Assembly (NCBI RefSeq): GCF_005503555.1
Contig: NZ_SCNG01000005.1
Coordinates: 62,001-126,000, forward strand
DNA: 64,000 bases
Direction of reading: 5' to 3'
Source of the DNA: Rudaea sp. 3F27F6
GTDB lineage: Bacteria; Pseudomonadota; Gammaproteobacteria; Xanthomonadales; Rhodanobacteraceae
Shown here: positions 45,892 through 54,660 of the stretch, piece after piece
Layout: each line of letters begins with the position of its first letter
Numbering within the stretch: the stretch's first letter is position 1
Made by a program: the position numbers and the translations under genes
The notes under the pieces: model-generated
The model's input: the letters and a program-made list of their open reading frames with translations, nothing else
Database searches by the model: none
What the model was told of the DNA's origin: nothing

Positions 45892-45905
45892 TTTTGTATA
45901 TGAAA
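45892..45905 (-). promoter_or_regulatory. Putative IclR operator, proximal, second fucosidase operon
   Basis: The reverse complement TTTCATATACAAAA matches at 12 of 14 positions, 52 bases upstream of the GH29 start. The spacing of 19 bases to the distal copy puts both on nearly the same DNA face, suiting cooperative binding. Confidence 0.52.
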
Positions 45906-45957
45906 CAAAATGATCATATAGTCGCGCAGAGAGTGCAATCGGGAGAGGGCAGAGAAA

Positions 45958-47439
45958 ATGAGCAAGTATGTCGTGACGATGTGGGCCGCCGCCATCGCAT
46001 TGCTGGCGGCGGGATCTGTTGCATCGGCGGCGGTGGAACAAGCCGCGCCGGCCGCTGCCGACGGCACCGCCGCGCCGTTGTCGCCGAAGCTGGAGGCTTG
46101 GCGCAAGCTCGGCTTCGGCATGTTCGTGCATTGGGGTCTGTATTCGGAACTCGGCGGCGTCTGGCAGGGCAAGCCGGTGACCAAGGGCTACTCCGAGCAG
46201 ATCCAGAGCTGGGCGAAGATTGCACACGCGGACTACGCGAAGGTCGCCGAGCGCTTCAGCGCGCAGAACTTCGATGCCGATGCGATCTGCGGCCTCGCCA
46301 AGGACGCCGGCGCGCGCTACATCGTCGTGACCAGCAAGCATCACGACGGCTTCGCCATGTTCGACACGAAGTCGACCGACTTCAACGTCGTCAAGCGCAC
46401 GCCGTTCGGCAAGGATCCGCTGAAACTACTGTCCGCCGCGTGCCGCAAGATCGGCCTCGGCTTCGGCGTGTATTTTTCCCTCGTCGACTGGCACGCGGGC
46501 CATGCCTTCGATCCGAACAACAACAATCCGATTCCGCCTTTGATGGAGCCGCTGATCGAAGAGCAACTGCGCGAACTGATGACCAACTACGGGCCGATCA
46601 CCGAAGTCTGGTTCGACATGTCCTCGCCGACGCCCGCGCAGAGCCGCAAGTTCGCCGCGATCGTGCGCGAACTGCAGCCGCAGGCGGCGATCAACGGCCG
46701 CATCTGGAACAACGTCGGCGACTTCGTCACGCTCGGCGACAACGAGGCTCCACCGCCGGGCCTGCAGCCGCCGTTCGAGGTACCCGCGTCGATCTATCAC
46801 GAAACCTGGGGCTATCGCAGTTGGCAGAAGCGCGAGGGCGCCGCCGAAAAAGTGCGCGAACTCGTGCATGGCCTGAGCGAGGCGCGTGCGCGCGGCGGCA
46901 ATTATCTGCTCAATATCGGCCCGAAGGGCGACGGTTCCATCGTACCGTTCGAGGCGGAGGTGCTGCGCGGCATCGGCGCATCGCTGCGCGAGCATCCGGC
47001 CGCGCTCGAAGTCGGCCGATCGGCGCCGCCGGTCAAGATCGTCGCCGCTGCGGCGGGCGGTTCCGTGCGTATCGCACGCGATCAATGGAGCGCCGGCACG
47101 AGCTTCGGTTTCCGCAACGGCTACGAGACTCAGTATCCGACCACGATCGTGCTGTCTGCCGCCGTGTCCTCGCCGAAGGCGCACGCGGCCATGCTGCGTT
47201 TCGACGGCGTGACTGCGCCGGCGAACGCGCGTTATCGCATCGCGGTCGGCGATCAGGTGCGCGAGCAGGATGCGCCGTCGCTTGCCGCGGGCATCGGTCC
47301 TTTCGCGTTGCCCGCGTCGGGGACGGTGCCGTTGAGCATCCGCCTGGCGACGCCTGCATTCCCGGCCGAAGACCTCGGCCTCAAATTCGACGCCGTGCAA
47401 CTGCTGCCGGTCGCTGCCGGCAAGGAATCCGCACCGTGA
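45958..47439 (+). CDS. GH29 alpha-L-fucosidase, exported
   Basis: Releases L-fucose from glycans in the periplasm. The 493-residue protein has a Sec signal (TMWAAAIALLAAGSVASA), then LEAWRKLGFGMFVHWGLYSELGG, YIVVTSKHHDGFAMFDT, the likely nucleophile Asp220 in EVWFDMSSP, HETWGYRSW and GGNYLLNIGPKGDG. The last 130 residues form a beta domain. An AGAGGGCAGAG ribosome site precedes the ATG. The stop overlaps the GTG of the next fucosidase gene. Two IclR-type sites lie directly upstream. The linkage (alpha-1,2, -1,3, -1,4 or -1,6) cannot be read from the sequence. Confidence 0.93.
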   Translation: MSKYVVTMWAAAIALLAAGSVASAAVEQAAPAAADGTAAPLSPKLEAWRKLGFGMFVHWGLYSELGGVWQGKPVTKGYSEQIQSWAKIAHADYAKVAERFSAQNFDADAICGLAKDAGARYIVVTSKHHDGFAMFDTKSTDFNVVKRTPFGKDPLKLLSAACRKIGLGFGVYFSLVDWHAGHAFDPNNNNPIPPLMEPLIEEQLRELMTNYGPITEVWFDMSSPTPAQSRKFAAIVRELQPQAAINGRIWNNVGDFVTLGDNEAPPPGLQPPFEVPASIYHETWGYRSWQKREGAAEKVRELVHGLSEARARGGNYLLNIGPKGDGSIVPFEAEVLRGIGASLREHPAALEVGRSAPPVKIVAAAAGGSVRIARDQWSAGTSFGFRNGYETQYPTTIVLSAAVSSPKAHAAMLRFDGVTAPANARYRIAVGDQVREQDAPSLAAGIGPFALPASGTVPLSIRLATPAFPAEDLGLKFDAVQLLPVAAGKESAP

Positions 47440-48806
47440 ACGTTTCGCGCCGCGATTTCCTTGCCGCTGCCGGCGCGGGCATCGCGGGCGGCATGTTGCC
47501 GTGGACGTACGCGCACGCCGTTGCGAGTGCTTCGCCGCCGCGGCCGACGCCGCAGCAATTGCTCTGGCAGCGCGACGAATTCGCGATCTTCGTCCACTTC
47601 GGCGTCAACACCTACACCGATCGCGAATGGGGCCTCGGCAACGAGGATCCGCAGATATTCGCTCCGGCGAACCTCGACGCGCGCCAGTGGGCGCGCAGTG
47701 CGCGCGAGGCCGGTGCACGCGCAATGATCCTCACCGCGAAGCATCACGACGGCTTCTGCCTGTTTCCGACCGCGACGACCAAGCATTCGGTCGAAAGCAG
47801 CCCGTGGCGCGGCGGCAAGGGCGACGTGGTGCGCGAGTTCGCCGATGCCTGCCGCGCGGAGAATCTGAGCGTCGGCCTGTACTGCTCGCCGTGGGACCGC
47901 AACGCGTCGGTCTACGGCAGCGACCGCTACAACGAGTTCTACTTCGCGCAACTGAGCGAACTGCTGACGCGTTACGGCGACATCCAGGAAATGTGGTTCG
48001 ACGGCGCCAACGGCGAAGGCCCGGGCGGCAGGCATCAGATCTACGACTGGCCGCGCACCTTCGCCCTCGTGCGCAAGCTGCAGCCGAACGCAGTGATCTT
48101 TTCCGACGCCGGGCCCGACGTGCGCTGGTGCGGCAACGAAAAGGGCATGGCGGGTTATCCGAACTGGGGCCAGGTCGATCCGTCCCAGGTGCCTTATCCG
48201 GGCGCGGACAGTCCCGCGGTCGCGAACGCGTTGCTGCATGGCGATCCGGCCGGCAATGTCTGGCGGCCGGCCGAAGCCGACGTGTCGATCCGGCCGGGCT
48301 GGTTCCATCACGCGGCCGAGGACGACAAAGTCAAAAGCGTCGAGGCGCTCAACGCAATCTGGTTCGCCTCGGTCGGACACAACGCCAAGCTGCTGCTCAA
48401 CGTGCCGCCGACGCGCGATGGCGTGTTCCACGCGAACGACGTGGCGCGCCTGCGCGAATGGCGACGCGCACGCGAGGCGCTGTTCGCGCACGATCTCGCC
48501 GCAGGCAAGGCGGTGTCATGGAAGCGCACCGGTGAGCGTTCCGCGCTGGCCGAGATCGATCTCGGCGCGGTCGAGCGCGTCGGCATCGTGCGTCTCGCCG
48601 AGCAGATCGAACAGGGCCAGCGCATCGCGCGCTACGTGGTGCACGGCACTGCCGACGGCGCGTGGCAGGAACTCGCGCAAGGCTCGACGATCGGCGCGTG
48701 CAAGCTCGATCGCATCGCGCCGCAGCCGTTGCGCCGGCTGCGCGTGACCGTTGCCGATGCAATCGCGCCGCCGTTGCCGCTGAGTATCTCGGCTTACGCG
48801 GGTTGA
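47436..48806 (+). CDS. GH29 alpha-L-fucosidase with Tat signal
   Basis: Second fucosidase of this operon, 456 residues. The N-terminus VNVSRRDFLAAAGAGIAGG is a twin-arginine signal (SRRDFL), so the enzyme is exported folded. The barrel shows QRDEFAIFVHFGVNTYTDREWG, ARAMILTAKHHDGFCLFPT, VGLYCSPWDR, and the likely nucleophile Asp189 in EMWFDGANGEG, followed by NAVIFSDAGPDVRWCGNE. This resembles the GH29-B group, which prefers branched alpha-1,3/1,4-fucosyl motifs; that subgroup call is an inference. The GTG start overlaps the previous stop (GTGA). It has a short C-terminal beta domain and ends 10 bases from the convergent neighbour. Confidence 0.88.
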   Translation: MNVSRRDFLAAAGAGIAGGMLPWTYAHAVASASPPRPTPQQLLWQRDEFAIFVHFGVNTYTDREWGLGNEDPQIFAPANLDARQWARSAREAGARAMILTAKHHDGFCLFPTATTKHSVESSPWRGGKGDVVREFADACRAENLSVGLYCSPWDRNASVYGSDRYNEFYFAQLSELLTRYGDIQEMWFDGANGEGPGGRHQIYDWPRTFALVRKLQPNAVIFSDAGPDVRWCGNEKGMAGYPNWGQVDPSQVPYPGADSPAVANALLHGDPAGNVWRPAEADVSIRPGWFHHAAEDDKVKSVEALNAIWFASVGHNAKLLLNVPPTRDGVFHANDVARLREWRRAREALFAHDLAAGKAVSWKRTGERSALAEIDLGAVERVGIVRLAEQIEQGQRIARYVVHGTADGAWQELAQGSTIGACKLDRIAPQPLRRLRVTVADAIAPPLPLSISAYAG

Positions 48807-48816
48807 CGATGCGGCA

Positions 48817-49584
48817 CTAGTCCGCCTTGCGCCGCGCTTCGTCGGCCACGTTGCCGGTTTCGCGCACGACGACGCGGTCGAACGTAGCGCCTTTCAGCTC
48901 GGAGAACTCGAAGCGCAGGTCGCGCTCCTTGGCGAAGAACTGGGTCGGCGCGAGCGGATAGATCGCGAGGACCAGCGAGCTTGCGGTCATTTTCAGATGC
49001 GTGTCCTCGACGCGGATATCGATGTCGCCGTGCTCTTTCGTCGCATAGCGACCGACGAATTTCGCCAGATCCGCAGGCGCCAGCGCGATTGCGGCCGGCG
49101 GCGTGTACGGCGGCGCGCCATGCGCGTAGCTGTAGACCCGGGTCATGCGCCAGCGGCCGTCTGTGTATTCCCACAGATGGTCGAACTTGGCCTGGCCGGA
49201 AGGGTATTCGTGCTTGCCCTTCTCGGTGATGAAGAAAAGATGGTCGCCGATCAGCAGGGCGCGGTTGCCCGCCATCGGGTAGAACTTCACCGACCCCGCT
49301 ACCGCTTCGCGGCGCAGATGCCAGTCCGGCTTGCTGCACAGGTTGTTTTTGATCGAGTCGACCAGGCTCGCTCGCGTTTTCGTCAGGCCGCCGTTGTCAT
49401 GGTAGAACTCGACGTCCTCGCTGAAGAAGTCGCCGATCGAGGCGGTGTCGCAACTGTTGTACGCACGCCAGAACGCCGCGTCGCCGGCGCGGACCGCCGC
49501 CTCGGCATCGGCTTTGGATATGTCGGCGGCATGCGAGCTCGTCGCGGCGCAGGCAAGCAGGAACAGGACGAGCATCGATTTCAT
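48817..49584 (-). CDS. Exported NTF2-like (SnoaL/DUF4440) protein
   Basis: 255-residue protein with a signal peptide (KSMLVLFLLACAATSSHA), an NTF2-like alpha+beta domain (EAAVRAGDAAFWRAYNSCD, FFSEDVEFYHDNGGLTK, DHLWEYTDGRWRMTRVYSYAH) and a C-terminal module of DUF3471 type (LAKFVGRYATKEHGDIDIRVED). NTF2-like domains bind small ligands or act as isomerases; no specific activity can be read here. The chosen start at 49584 follows an upstream ATG that gives no signal sequence. It diverges from the pseudouridine synthase gene and has no visible link to the glycan locus. Confidence 0.78.
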   Translation of the reverse strand: MKSMLVLFLLACAATSSHAADISKADAEAAVRAGDAAFWRAYNSCDTASIGDFFSEDVEFYHDNGGLTKTRASLVDSIKNNLCSKPDWHLRREAVAGSVKFYPMAGNRALLIGDHLFFITEKGKHEYPSGQAKFDHLWEYTDGRWRMTRVYSYAHGAPPYTPPAAIALAPADLAKFVGRYATKEHGDIDIRVEDTHLKMTASSLVLAIYPLAPTQFFAKERDLRFEFSELKGATFDRVVVRETGNVADEARRKAD

Positions 49585-49698
49585 CGCAACGAACTCCAGT
49601 GGAAGATACGAAGCGGACACGGCCACCAGGCGGCCGGTTGCACGGCCGGCTGCGGCGGCAGCCTATACTTCGCATCTGTATCACCACGTATTCGAGGT

Positions 49699-50457
49699 AT
49701 GAACTTGGAGGAACGGCAATCCCCGCCGCCCGCAGCGGAGGCGAAGCGCCTGAACAAATACATCGCCGAGAGCGGCTATTGCTCGCGGCGTGAGGCGGAT
49801 CGCCTGATCGCGGAACGGCGCGTCACCCTCAACGGCCGCCCGGGCGGCATCGGCAGCCAGGTCGGCGAAGGCGACGAAGTGCTGATCGACGGCCAGCCGC
49901 TGCTGCAGCGCCGTACCGACGCGCGCGGGCGCAAGCACGTCTACATTGCGCTGAACAAACCGGTCGGTATCACCTGCACGACCGAGCGCGAGGTCAAGGG
50001 TAATATCGTCGACTTCGTCGATCATCAGGAGCGCGTCTTCCCGATCGGCCGCCTCGACAAGGATTCCGAGGGGCTGATCCTGCTCACCAGCAACGGCGAC
50101 ATCGTCAACGAAATCCTGCGTTCGGAGAACAACCACGAAAAGGAATACCTGGTCGGTGTGAACAAGGCGGTGACGCCGGAGTTCCTCGCCGGCATGGCGC
50201 GCGGCGTGCGTGTGCACGGGCAGATGACCAAACCGTGCAAGACCTCGCGCATCGCCAAGTTCGGCTTTCGCATCGTGCTGACCCAGGGCCTCAACCGGCA
50301 GATCCGCCTGATGTCCGAAGCGTTCGGCTACCGCGTCACTCAACTGCGCCGCGTGCGCATCGTCAACGTCAAACTCGGCGCGCTCAAGCTCGGCCAGTGG
50401 CGCAATCTGACCGAACAGGAGCTGCGCGGGCTGTTGCCGCAGCGCACGGACTGGTAA
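49699..50457 (+). CDS. rluF: Ribosomal large-subunit pseudouridine synthase (RluF type)
   Basis: Converts a uridine of 23S rRNA to pseudouridine. The 252-residue protein has an N-terminal S4 RNA-binding domain (RLNKYIAESGYCSRREADRLI) and an RsuA/RluF catalytic domain with KPVGITCTTE, the catalytic Asp120 in GRLDKDSEGLILLTSNG, and KTSRIAKFGFRIVLTQGLNRQIRLM. The two-domain layout and FRIVLTQGLNRQIRRM-like motif match RluF (position 2604 in E. coli) better than RsuA or RluB. A housekeeping gene at the edge of the glycan region. Confidence 0.87.
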   Translation: MNLEERQSPPPAAEAKRLNKYIAESGYCSRREADRLIAERRVTLNGRPGGIGSQVGEGDEVLIDGQPLLQRRTDARGRKHVYIALNKPVGITCTTEREVKGNIVDFVDHQERVFPIGRLDKDSEGLILLTSNGDIVNEILRSENNHEKEYLVGVNKAVTPEFLAGMARGVRVHGQMTKPCKTSRIAKFGFRIVLTQGLNRQIRLMSEAFGYRVTQLRRVRIVNVKLGALKLGQWRNLTEQELRGLLPQRTDW

Positions 50458-50530
50458 AGGGAACGCGGGCCATCCGCTGCGGTCCATGGTGGCGGCCCGG
50501 CTCGCGGCCGCATGAACGGAGATCGGCATC

Positions 50531-51283
50531 GTGAATAGGCGTATCGGCAGCAAGCTGTTCGGATTGGCCCTGATCCTTTCTGCTCCAGTGGGGGCGACGA
50601 CGTGGGGGCCGCAGCAGGTCCCCGATCCGATCAAACCGGGCGGCGTCTGTCAGGTTTCGGTTCCGGCGAGCTACGGCTCGTACATCTACAATTGGCCGTC
50701 CAAATACGATCAAGTCTTTTGGCCGCTGACCGATACGCACGGCATCTGGTTCTGCGCTTCTTCGGGATTCGTCGCCTTTATCGGCGATTTCAAAGATATG
50801 ACGGACGCGGATCGCGCCAAGATCGCGGCGTACCTGGCGAAGAATCACAAGCCCGGCGCTGAACCCGAGCTGATGGACAAACTGCAGCGCATGGAAGACT
50901 TATATGCGCTGCGGACCAAGGACAAGACTTTCCAGATCACTCTCCTGCGTGCGCTGGCCTATCTGCACGAAGAGCATGGCGATCAGGCCGGCGCGACGCG
51001 CCTGCGGCACAAAGCGCTCGAGGAAATCCGTCGGGTGTTGACGGCGGAACCGGGAGAGCAACAGCGATTCGAATATCTTTTCGTGTCCGCCGCCTACGAA
51101 CGCAAATTCGGCAACGATAAGGCGTCCGACGAGGCGCTGAAGAAACTCGACACGGCTCTGGCCAACAACAAGAACGAAAAGCTCGCCGACTACGTGAAGT
51201 ATCTGACCGAGCTAAAGCAGGACGTGCCGCGAATCGCGCCCGGCGGGCGGCTCGCTCCCGAGCTGCTCGACAAGAAGCCCTGA
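50531..51283 (+). CDS. Hypothetical exported protein
   Basis: I do not recognise this 250-residue protein. It starts at a GTG (an alternative is not evident) with a signal peptide (KLFGLALILSAPVGATTWG). The N-terminal half contains aromatic-rich stretches (SYGSYIYNWPSKYDQVFWPL, GIWFCASSGFVAFIGDF) with two Cys residues that could pair in the periplasm. The C-terminal half is helical and TPR-like (TFQITLLRALAYLHEEHGDQAGATRLRHKALEEI). It stands between RluF and a convergent serine hydrolase with no shared transcription visible. Confidence 0.75.
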   Translation: MNRRIGSKLFGLALILSAPVGATTWGPQQVPDPIKPGGVCQVSVPASYGSYIYNWPSKYDQVFWPLTDTHGIWFCASSGFVAFIGDFKDMTDADRAKIAAYLAKNHKPGAEPELMDKLQRMEDLYALRTKDKTFQITLLRALAYLHEEHGDQAGATRLRHKALEEIRRVLTAEPGEQQRFEYLFVSAAYERKFGNDKASDEALKKLDTALANNKNEKLADYVKYLTELKQDVPRIAPGGRLAPELLDKKP

Positions 51284-51332
51284 GGCCGGCGCAATACCTA
51301 CATCATCGGCACTGCGCGCGGCAACCGTTGCA

Positions 51333-52454
51333 TCACAAGGTCGCGATGAACAGCGGATTGGGATAGAGCAGGCCGACGACCTTGCTGATCACTTCGCGGC
51401 CCTTGTCGCCGTTGGTCAGGATCACCGCGCCGACTTGTTTCTTCGGATCGAAGAACACCTGCGTGCGCACGCCCCAGTCGGACCCGCCGTGGTCGATGAC
51501 GGCGGTGCCGTTGAGGTCCATGATCTCCCAGCCGAGGCCCAAGCCGGCGGTGCCGCTGCAGGCGTCCGCTGCGAGGCCTGCCTTCGTGCAGACGTCGCGC
51601 AGTTCTTTATCGCTGACCGTGTTGCGCGTGCTGACCATCTGCTGGTCGGCGATTTCGCGCGTCAGCCCTTCGCGGCGCATGACGCTGATAAGGAATTTCG
51701 CGTAGTCGGCGGCCGTCGTGCGCACGAGGTCGGCCCCGGTCCATTGGTTGGATTCTTTCGGCGCGGTTTCACCCTTCGGCCCGTGCGGTTCGGCGAGGCG
51801 GCCGGCAAACCAGTCGCGTCTCGTGTACGCGGTTTCCTTCATGCCGATCGGATCGAACACGTACGTCTGCGCAAGTTCTTCGAATGGCTTGCCGATCCTT
51901 TTCTCGGCGAAACGGCCGACGTAGTCGTAGCCTTCGCCCGAGTAGCCGGTACGCGTGCCGGGTTCCCATTGGAAGGTCAGCACGCCCTTGGTCTGGCGGC
52001 GCCAGTTCTTGAAGCCGGTCTGATGCGTCAGGGCGAGGCGCGCAGTCAGCAGTTTCGCCCAGGGATTGTCCTTGACGTCGGGATCGACCCAGTACGGATA
52101 CATCGGCTCGTCGAGCGACAACTGGCCTTTCGATGCGAGGCGCAGAATCAGCTCGGCCGAGATCGGTTTGGTCAGCGAGGCGAGGTTGTACAGCGTCTTC
52201 TCGGTTGCCGGCACGCCGGGGCTTTGTTCGCCGTAGACGGCAGTCCAGGCGAGCTTGCCGTTCTCGATGTAGGCGACGGCGACGCTCGGCACGTCGGACT
52301 GCTGCAGCCATTGCGGTGCCTGCCGGTCCAGTTCGGCGCGTAGCGCTTTCGCCGCGGCGGAAGGCCGGGCCGATTCGTTCTTGATCGGAGTCGAAGCACA
52401 GGCTGCGACGAGGAGCATCGGCAGCAGGCAGGCGATGATGCGGTTTCGGATCAT
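51333..52454 (-). CDS. Serine beta-lactamase-like hydrolase, lipoprotein
   Basis: 373-residue member of the class C beta-lactamase / penicillin-binding serine hydrolase family. A lipoprotein signal with VAAC lipobox (LLPMLLVAACAST) suggests membrane anchoring. The catalytic Ser93 and Lys96 are in LASLTKPIS, the Tyr motif in RTGYSGEGYDYVG, and a late HGG (VIDHGGSDWG) takes the place of KTG. Such proteins are mostly esterases or D-amino-peptidases rather than antibiotic-hydrolysing enzymes. The start at 52454 was chosen for the signal peptide. It is 72 bases downstream of the amidohydrolase gene on the same strand. Confidence 0.87.
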   Translation of the reverse strand: MIRNRIIACLLPMLLVAACASTPIKNESARPSAAAKALRAELDRQAPQWLQQSDVPSVAVAYIENGKLAWTAVYGEQSPGVPATEKTLYNLASLTKPISAELILRLASKGQLSLDEPMYPYWVDPDVKDNPWAKLLTARLALTHQTGFKNWRRQTKGVLTFQWEPGTRTGYSGEGYDYVGRFAEKRIGKPFEELAQTYVFDPIGMKETAYTRRDWFAGRLAEPHGPKGETAPKESNQWTGADLVRTTAADYAKFLISVMRREGLTREIADQQMVSTRNTVSDKELRDVCTKAGLAADACSGTAGLGLGWEIMDLNGTAVIDHGGSDWGVRTQVFFDPKKQVGAVILTNGDKGREVISKVVGLLYPNPLFIATL

Positions 52455-52526
52455 GGATTTCCCTCGGCGGACGCAACGCCGGGTTGGATACAAAACCGCG
52501 GAAAAAGGTTGCAAGCGCGGCGCAGA

Positions 52527-54527
52527 TCATTTCATCGGCGCTATCCCGAGCGAATTCTCGATCGCGCGCGGATCGAAAACCTTGCCGCCCTTGATTACGG
52601 TGCTGATCTTCTTCAGGTCGTCGATATCGCGCGCGGGATCACCGTCGATCAGGATCATATCCGCGTACTTGCCGGCGGCGATCACGCCGAGGTCGCGCTC
52701 GACTCCCATGACCTGGGCCGAAGTGAGCGTCGCCATGCGCAGCACCTGCGCCGGTGCGATGCCGGCACGAACGTAAAGCGCGAGTTCGTGATGCAGCATG
52801 TAGCCGGCCAGCGCATCGGTTCCCGGCACGATGACGACGCCCGCATCGTAGAGCGCTTTGAGCAAACGCAGCATGGAAAGAATCGCCGCGCGGTAGGCTT
52901 CTTCGTGGCCCTTCGGCACTTCGTAGGCGCCGCCGATCAAGCTGCGGCGGACTTCCTGCGGGAAACGATAGGCGACGTTCTCGACGCCGGGCGTTATCTG
53001 TTTTGGGCTGCCTGCAAGCCGCGCTTCGAGCAAACCCATGGTCGGGTCGAGCACGGTGCGGTGACGCTTTAGAAATTCGATGAAGTCGCGCACGGCCGGT
53101 TTGTCGGGGGGGAAATCGCGTGCATGCTCGGCAACCTTGATGAAGCGTTCACTCAGTAGCGTGGTTTCTCTGACCCGTGGGTAGAGAAAATTCAATTCGA
53201 CGTAGTTGAAATGCTGGATCTCGTCGGCGCCGGCTTCGATGAACTGGCGCGCGGACATGAACGCCGGCACATGACCGCTGAGGCGCAGGCCGCGCGCGTG
53301 CGCACGGTCGGCGATCACCGGCACGAGCTGCGGCTTGAGCGACATGTAGACCTTGATCTGCACGTAACCGTGATCGGCATACCAGTCGACCGCGCGGATC
53401 GCTTCCTCCGCGCTGTCGGCGAACTTGCCGACCGGTACCGCGTTCGGCCCGGTACCGTCGATGATGCCCGCCTTGAGCACACGCGGACCGATTTCGCTGC
53501 CGTCATCGAATCGGGCCATACGCTTGAGGAACACGCCCGTGTCGTTGGCCAGATCGCGCGCGCTGGTCACGCCGTTGGCGATGTCGAGCATACCGTCGAC
53601 TTCATCGAAATGCTGATGGTTGTCCCATAGCCCGGGCATGAGGAAGCGCCCGTTCGCTTCGATGATTTCGGCGTCGGCGCGCGGCTGAAATTCTGCGTCC
53701 TGGGCGATGCGTACGATACGTTCGCCGCGGATCAGCACGCTGGTGTTTGCCGTCACGGACAGATCGCGCGGGTCGAACAAGCGCGCATTGCGGATGACGA
53801 GATCGCCTTTCGGTGCGTGCGTGAGCCGCGCCGCGGCGTGTGCAAACCAGATCCGGTTCGTATCGTCCTGGGCTTCGAGCAAATTCTCCACCTCGCGCTC
53901 GTGTCCCGGGGCGATGGTCGACAGCCACGTCGATGCGACCGCCGCGGTCGCGCCGCTTTCGTCGAGCCACACGGACCGCGGCATGAAACTCAGTCCGGTG
54001 ATTTGGTACTGAGTCCATTTCGCCGGCTTGCCGTTGTCGGTTGAGGCGATGCTGCCCTCGGTGGTGATGCTTGCCAAGCCTTCGGGCAACAGCGCGAGCC
54101 GATGGTCCGGCGCTTTCAACAATGCTCGTGCTAGCACGCCATAAAACTCGGGCGGCGGATTCGCCGGCATATAGAAAGCGGAAGCTGAGAGCGTGCGCTG
54201 CCCGCGCTCGCCGGTGTTCTCCCAGTTCGCGACGCCGTCGTGCAGCGAGAAATGTTCGGCGACGGGCGCTTTCATATAGTCGACGCCGCTGCTTTCGTAT
54301 TTCAGCGGAATCCCGGAGGAATCGAGCGACCAGGTCGCGGTGATGTGATCGCCGTGGCTGCGGTCGTTATACGTGTATTCGACGCGTGCATTGCCGTCGG
54401 CTTTCGAGCGCACTTCCTGCCAGCCGGCGCGGTGGGCCTGCATCAGGATGCTGTCACGTCGTACGGTCTCGCCGGCCGTGGCGTTACAGGCAAGCAGGGC
54501 GAGAAGAAGGAACCCGTCGGTACGCAT
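52527..54527 (-). CDS. Metal-dependent amidohydrolase, exported
   Basis: 666-residue protein with a signal that includes an LLAC lipobox (GFLLLALLACNATAG), a beta-rich domain of about 280 residues, then an imidazolonepropionase-like amidohydrolase domain. Metal ligands visible are HxH in GLWDNHQHFDEVDG, the Lys in VQIKVYMSL, His in RLSGHVPAFMS and QHFNYVELNF, and Asp in VIVPGTDALAG. Such enzymes hydrolyse cyclic amides or peptides; no substrate can be stated. It diverges from the class III aminotransferase gene across 133 bases holding two TGTACAACGTACA-type sites, which suggests joint TetR control. Confidence 0.82.
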   Translation of the reverse strand: MRTDGFLLLALLACNATAGETVRRDSILMQAHRAGWQEVRSKADGNARVEYTYNDRSHGDHITATWSLDSSGIPLKYESSGVDYMKAPVAEHFSLHDGVANWENTGERGQRTLSASAFYMPANPPPEFYGVLARALLKAPDHRLALLPEGLASITTEGSIASTDNGKPAKWTQYQITGLSFMPRSVWLDESGATAAVASTWLSTIAPGHEREVENLLEAQDDTNRIWFAHAAARLTHAPKGDLVIRNARLFDPRDLSVTANTSVLIRGERIVRIAQDAEFQPRADAEIIEANGRFLMPGLWDNHQHFDEVDGMLDIANGVTSARDLANDTGVFLKRMARFDDGSEIGPRVLKAGIIDGTGPNAVPVGKFADSAEEAIRAVDWYADHGYVQIKVYMSLKPQLVPVIADRAHARGLRLSGHVPAFMSARQFIEAGADEIQHFNYVELNFLYPRVRETTLLSERFIKVAEHARDFPPDKPAVRDFIEFLKRHRTVLDPTMGLLEARLAGSPKQITPGVENVAYRFPQEVRRSLIGGAYEVPKGHEEAYRAAILSMLRLLKALYDAGVVIVPGTDALAGYMLHHELALYVRAGIAPAQVLRMATLTSAQVMGVERDLGVIAAGKYADMILIDGDPARDIDDLKKISTVIKGGKVFDPRAIENSLGIAPMK

Positions 54528-54557
54528 GCGCTTTCTCTCAATATTGCCAATTTTCGT

Positions 54558-54570
54558 TGTACAACGTACA
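54558..54570. promoter_or_regulatory. Putative TetR operator, copy 1
   Basis: TGTACAACGTACA has inverted TGTAC/GTACA arms around three bases. It lies 31 bases upstream of the amidohydrolase start and 51 bases before the leader ORF. Confidence 0.5.
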
Positions 54571-54621
54571 GTGTTTTTGTTCAATGAGCAAATAAATAAG
54601 TATCTGAAAGAGGAGTTCATC

Positions 54622-54657
54622 ATGACATTCAGATATACAACGTACATTTTGGTGTGA
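54622..54657 (+). CDS. Eleven-codon upstream ORF before the aminotransferase gene
   Basis: ATG at 54622 follows a strong AAAGAGGAG ribosome site and encodes MTFRYTTYILV before TGA at 54655. The aminotransferase ATG is 3 bases later in the same frame and has only a poor ribosome site of its own. The peptide could be a leader for translational control, or the codons could be the true N-terminus interrupted by a stop. The second TetR-type site lies within it. Confidence 0.5.
   Translation: MTFRYTTYILV
54634..54646. promoter_or_regulatory. Putative TetR operator, copy 2
   Basis: TATACAACGTACA matches copy 1 at 12 of 13 positions, 76 bases on, inside the leader ORF and just upstream of the aminotransferase start. 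Confidence 0.45.
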
Positions 54658-54660
54658 AAT

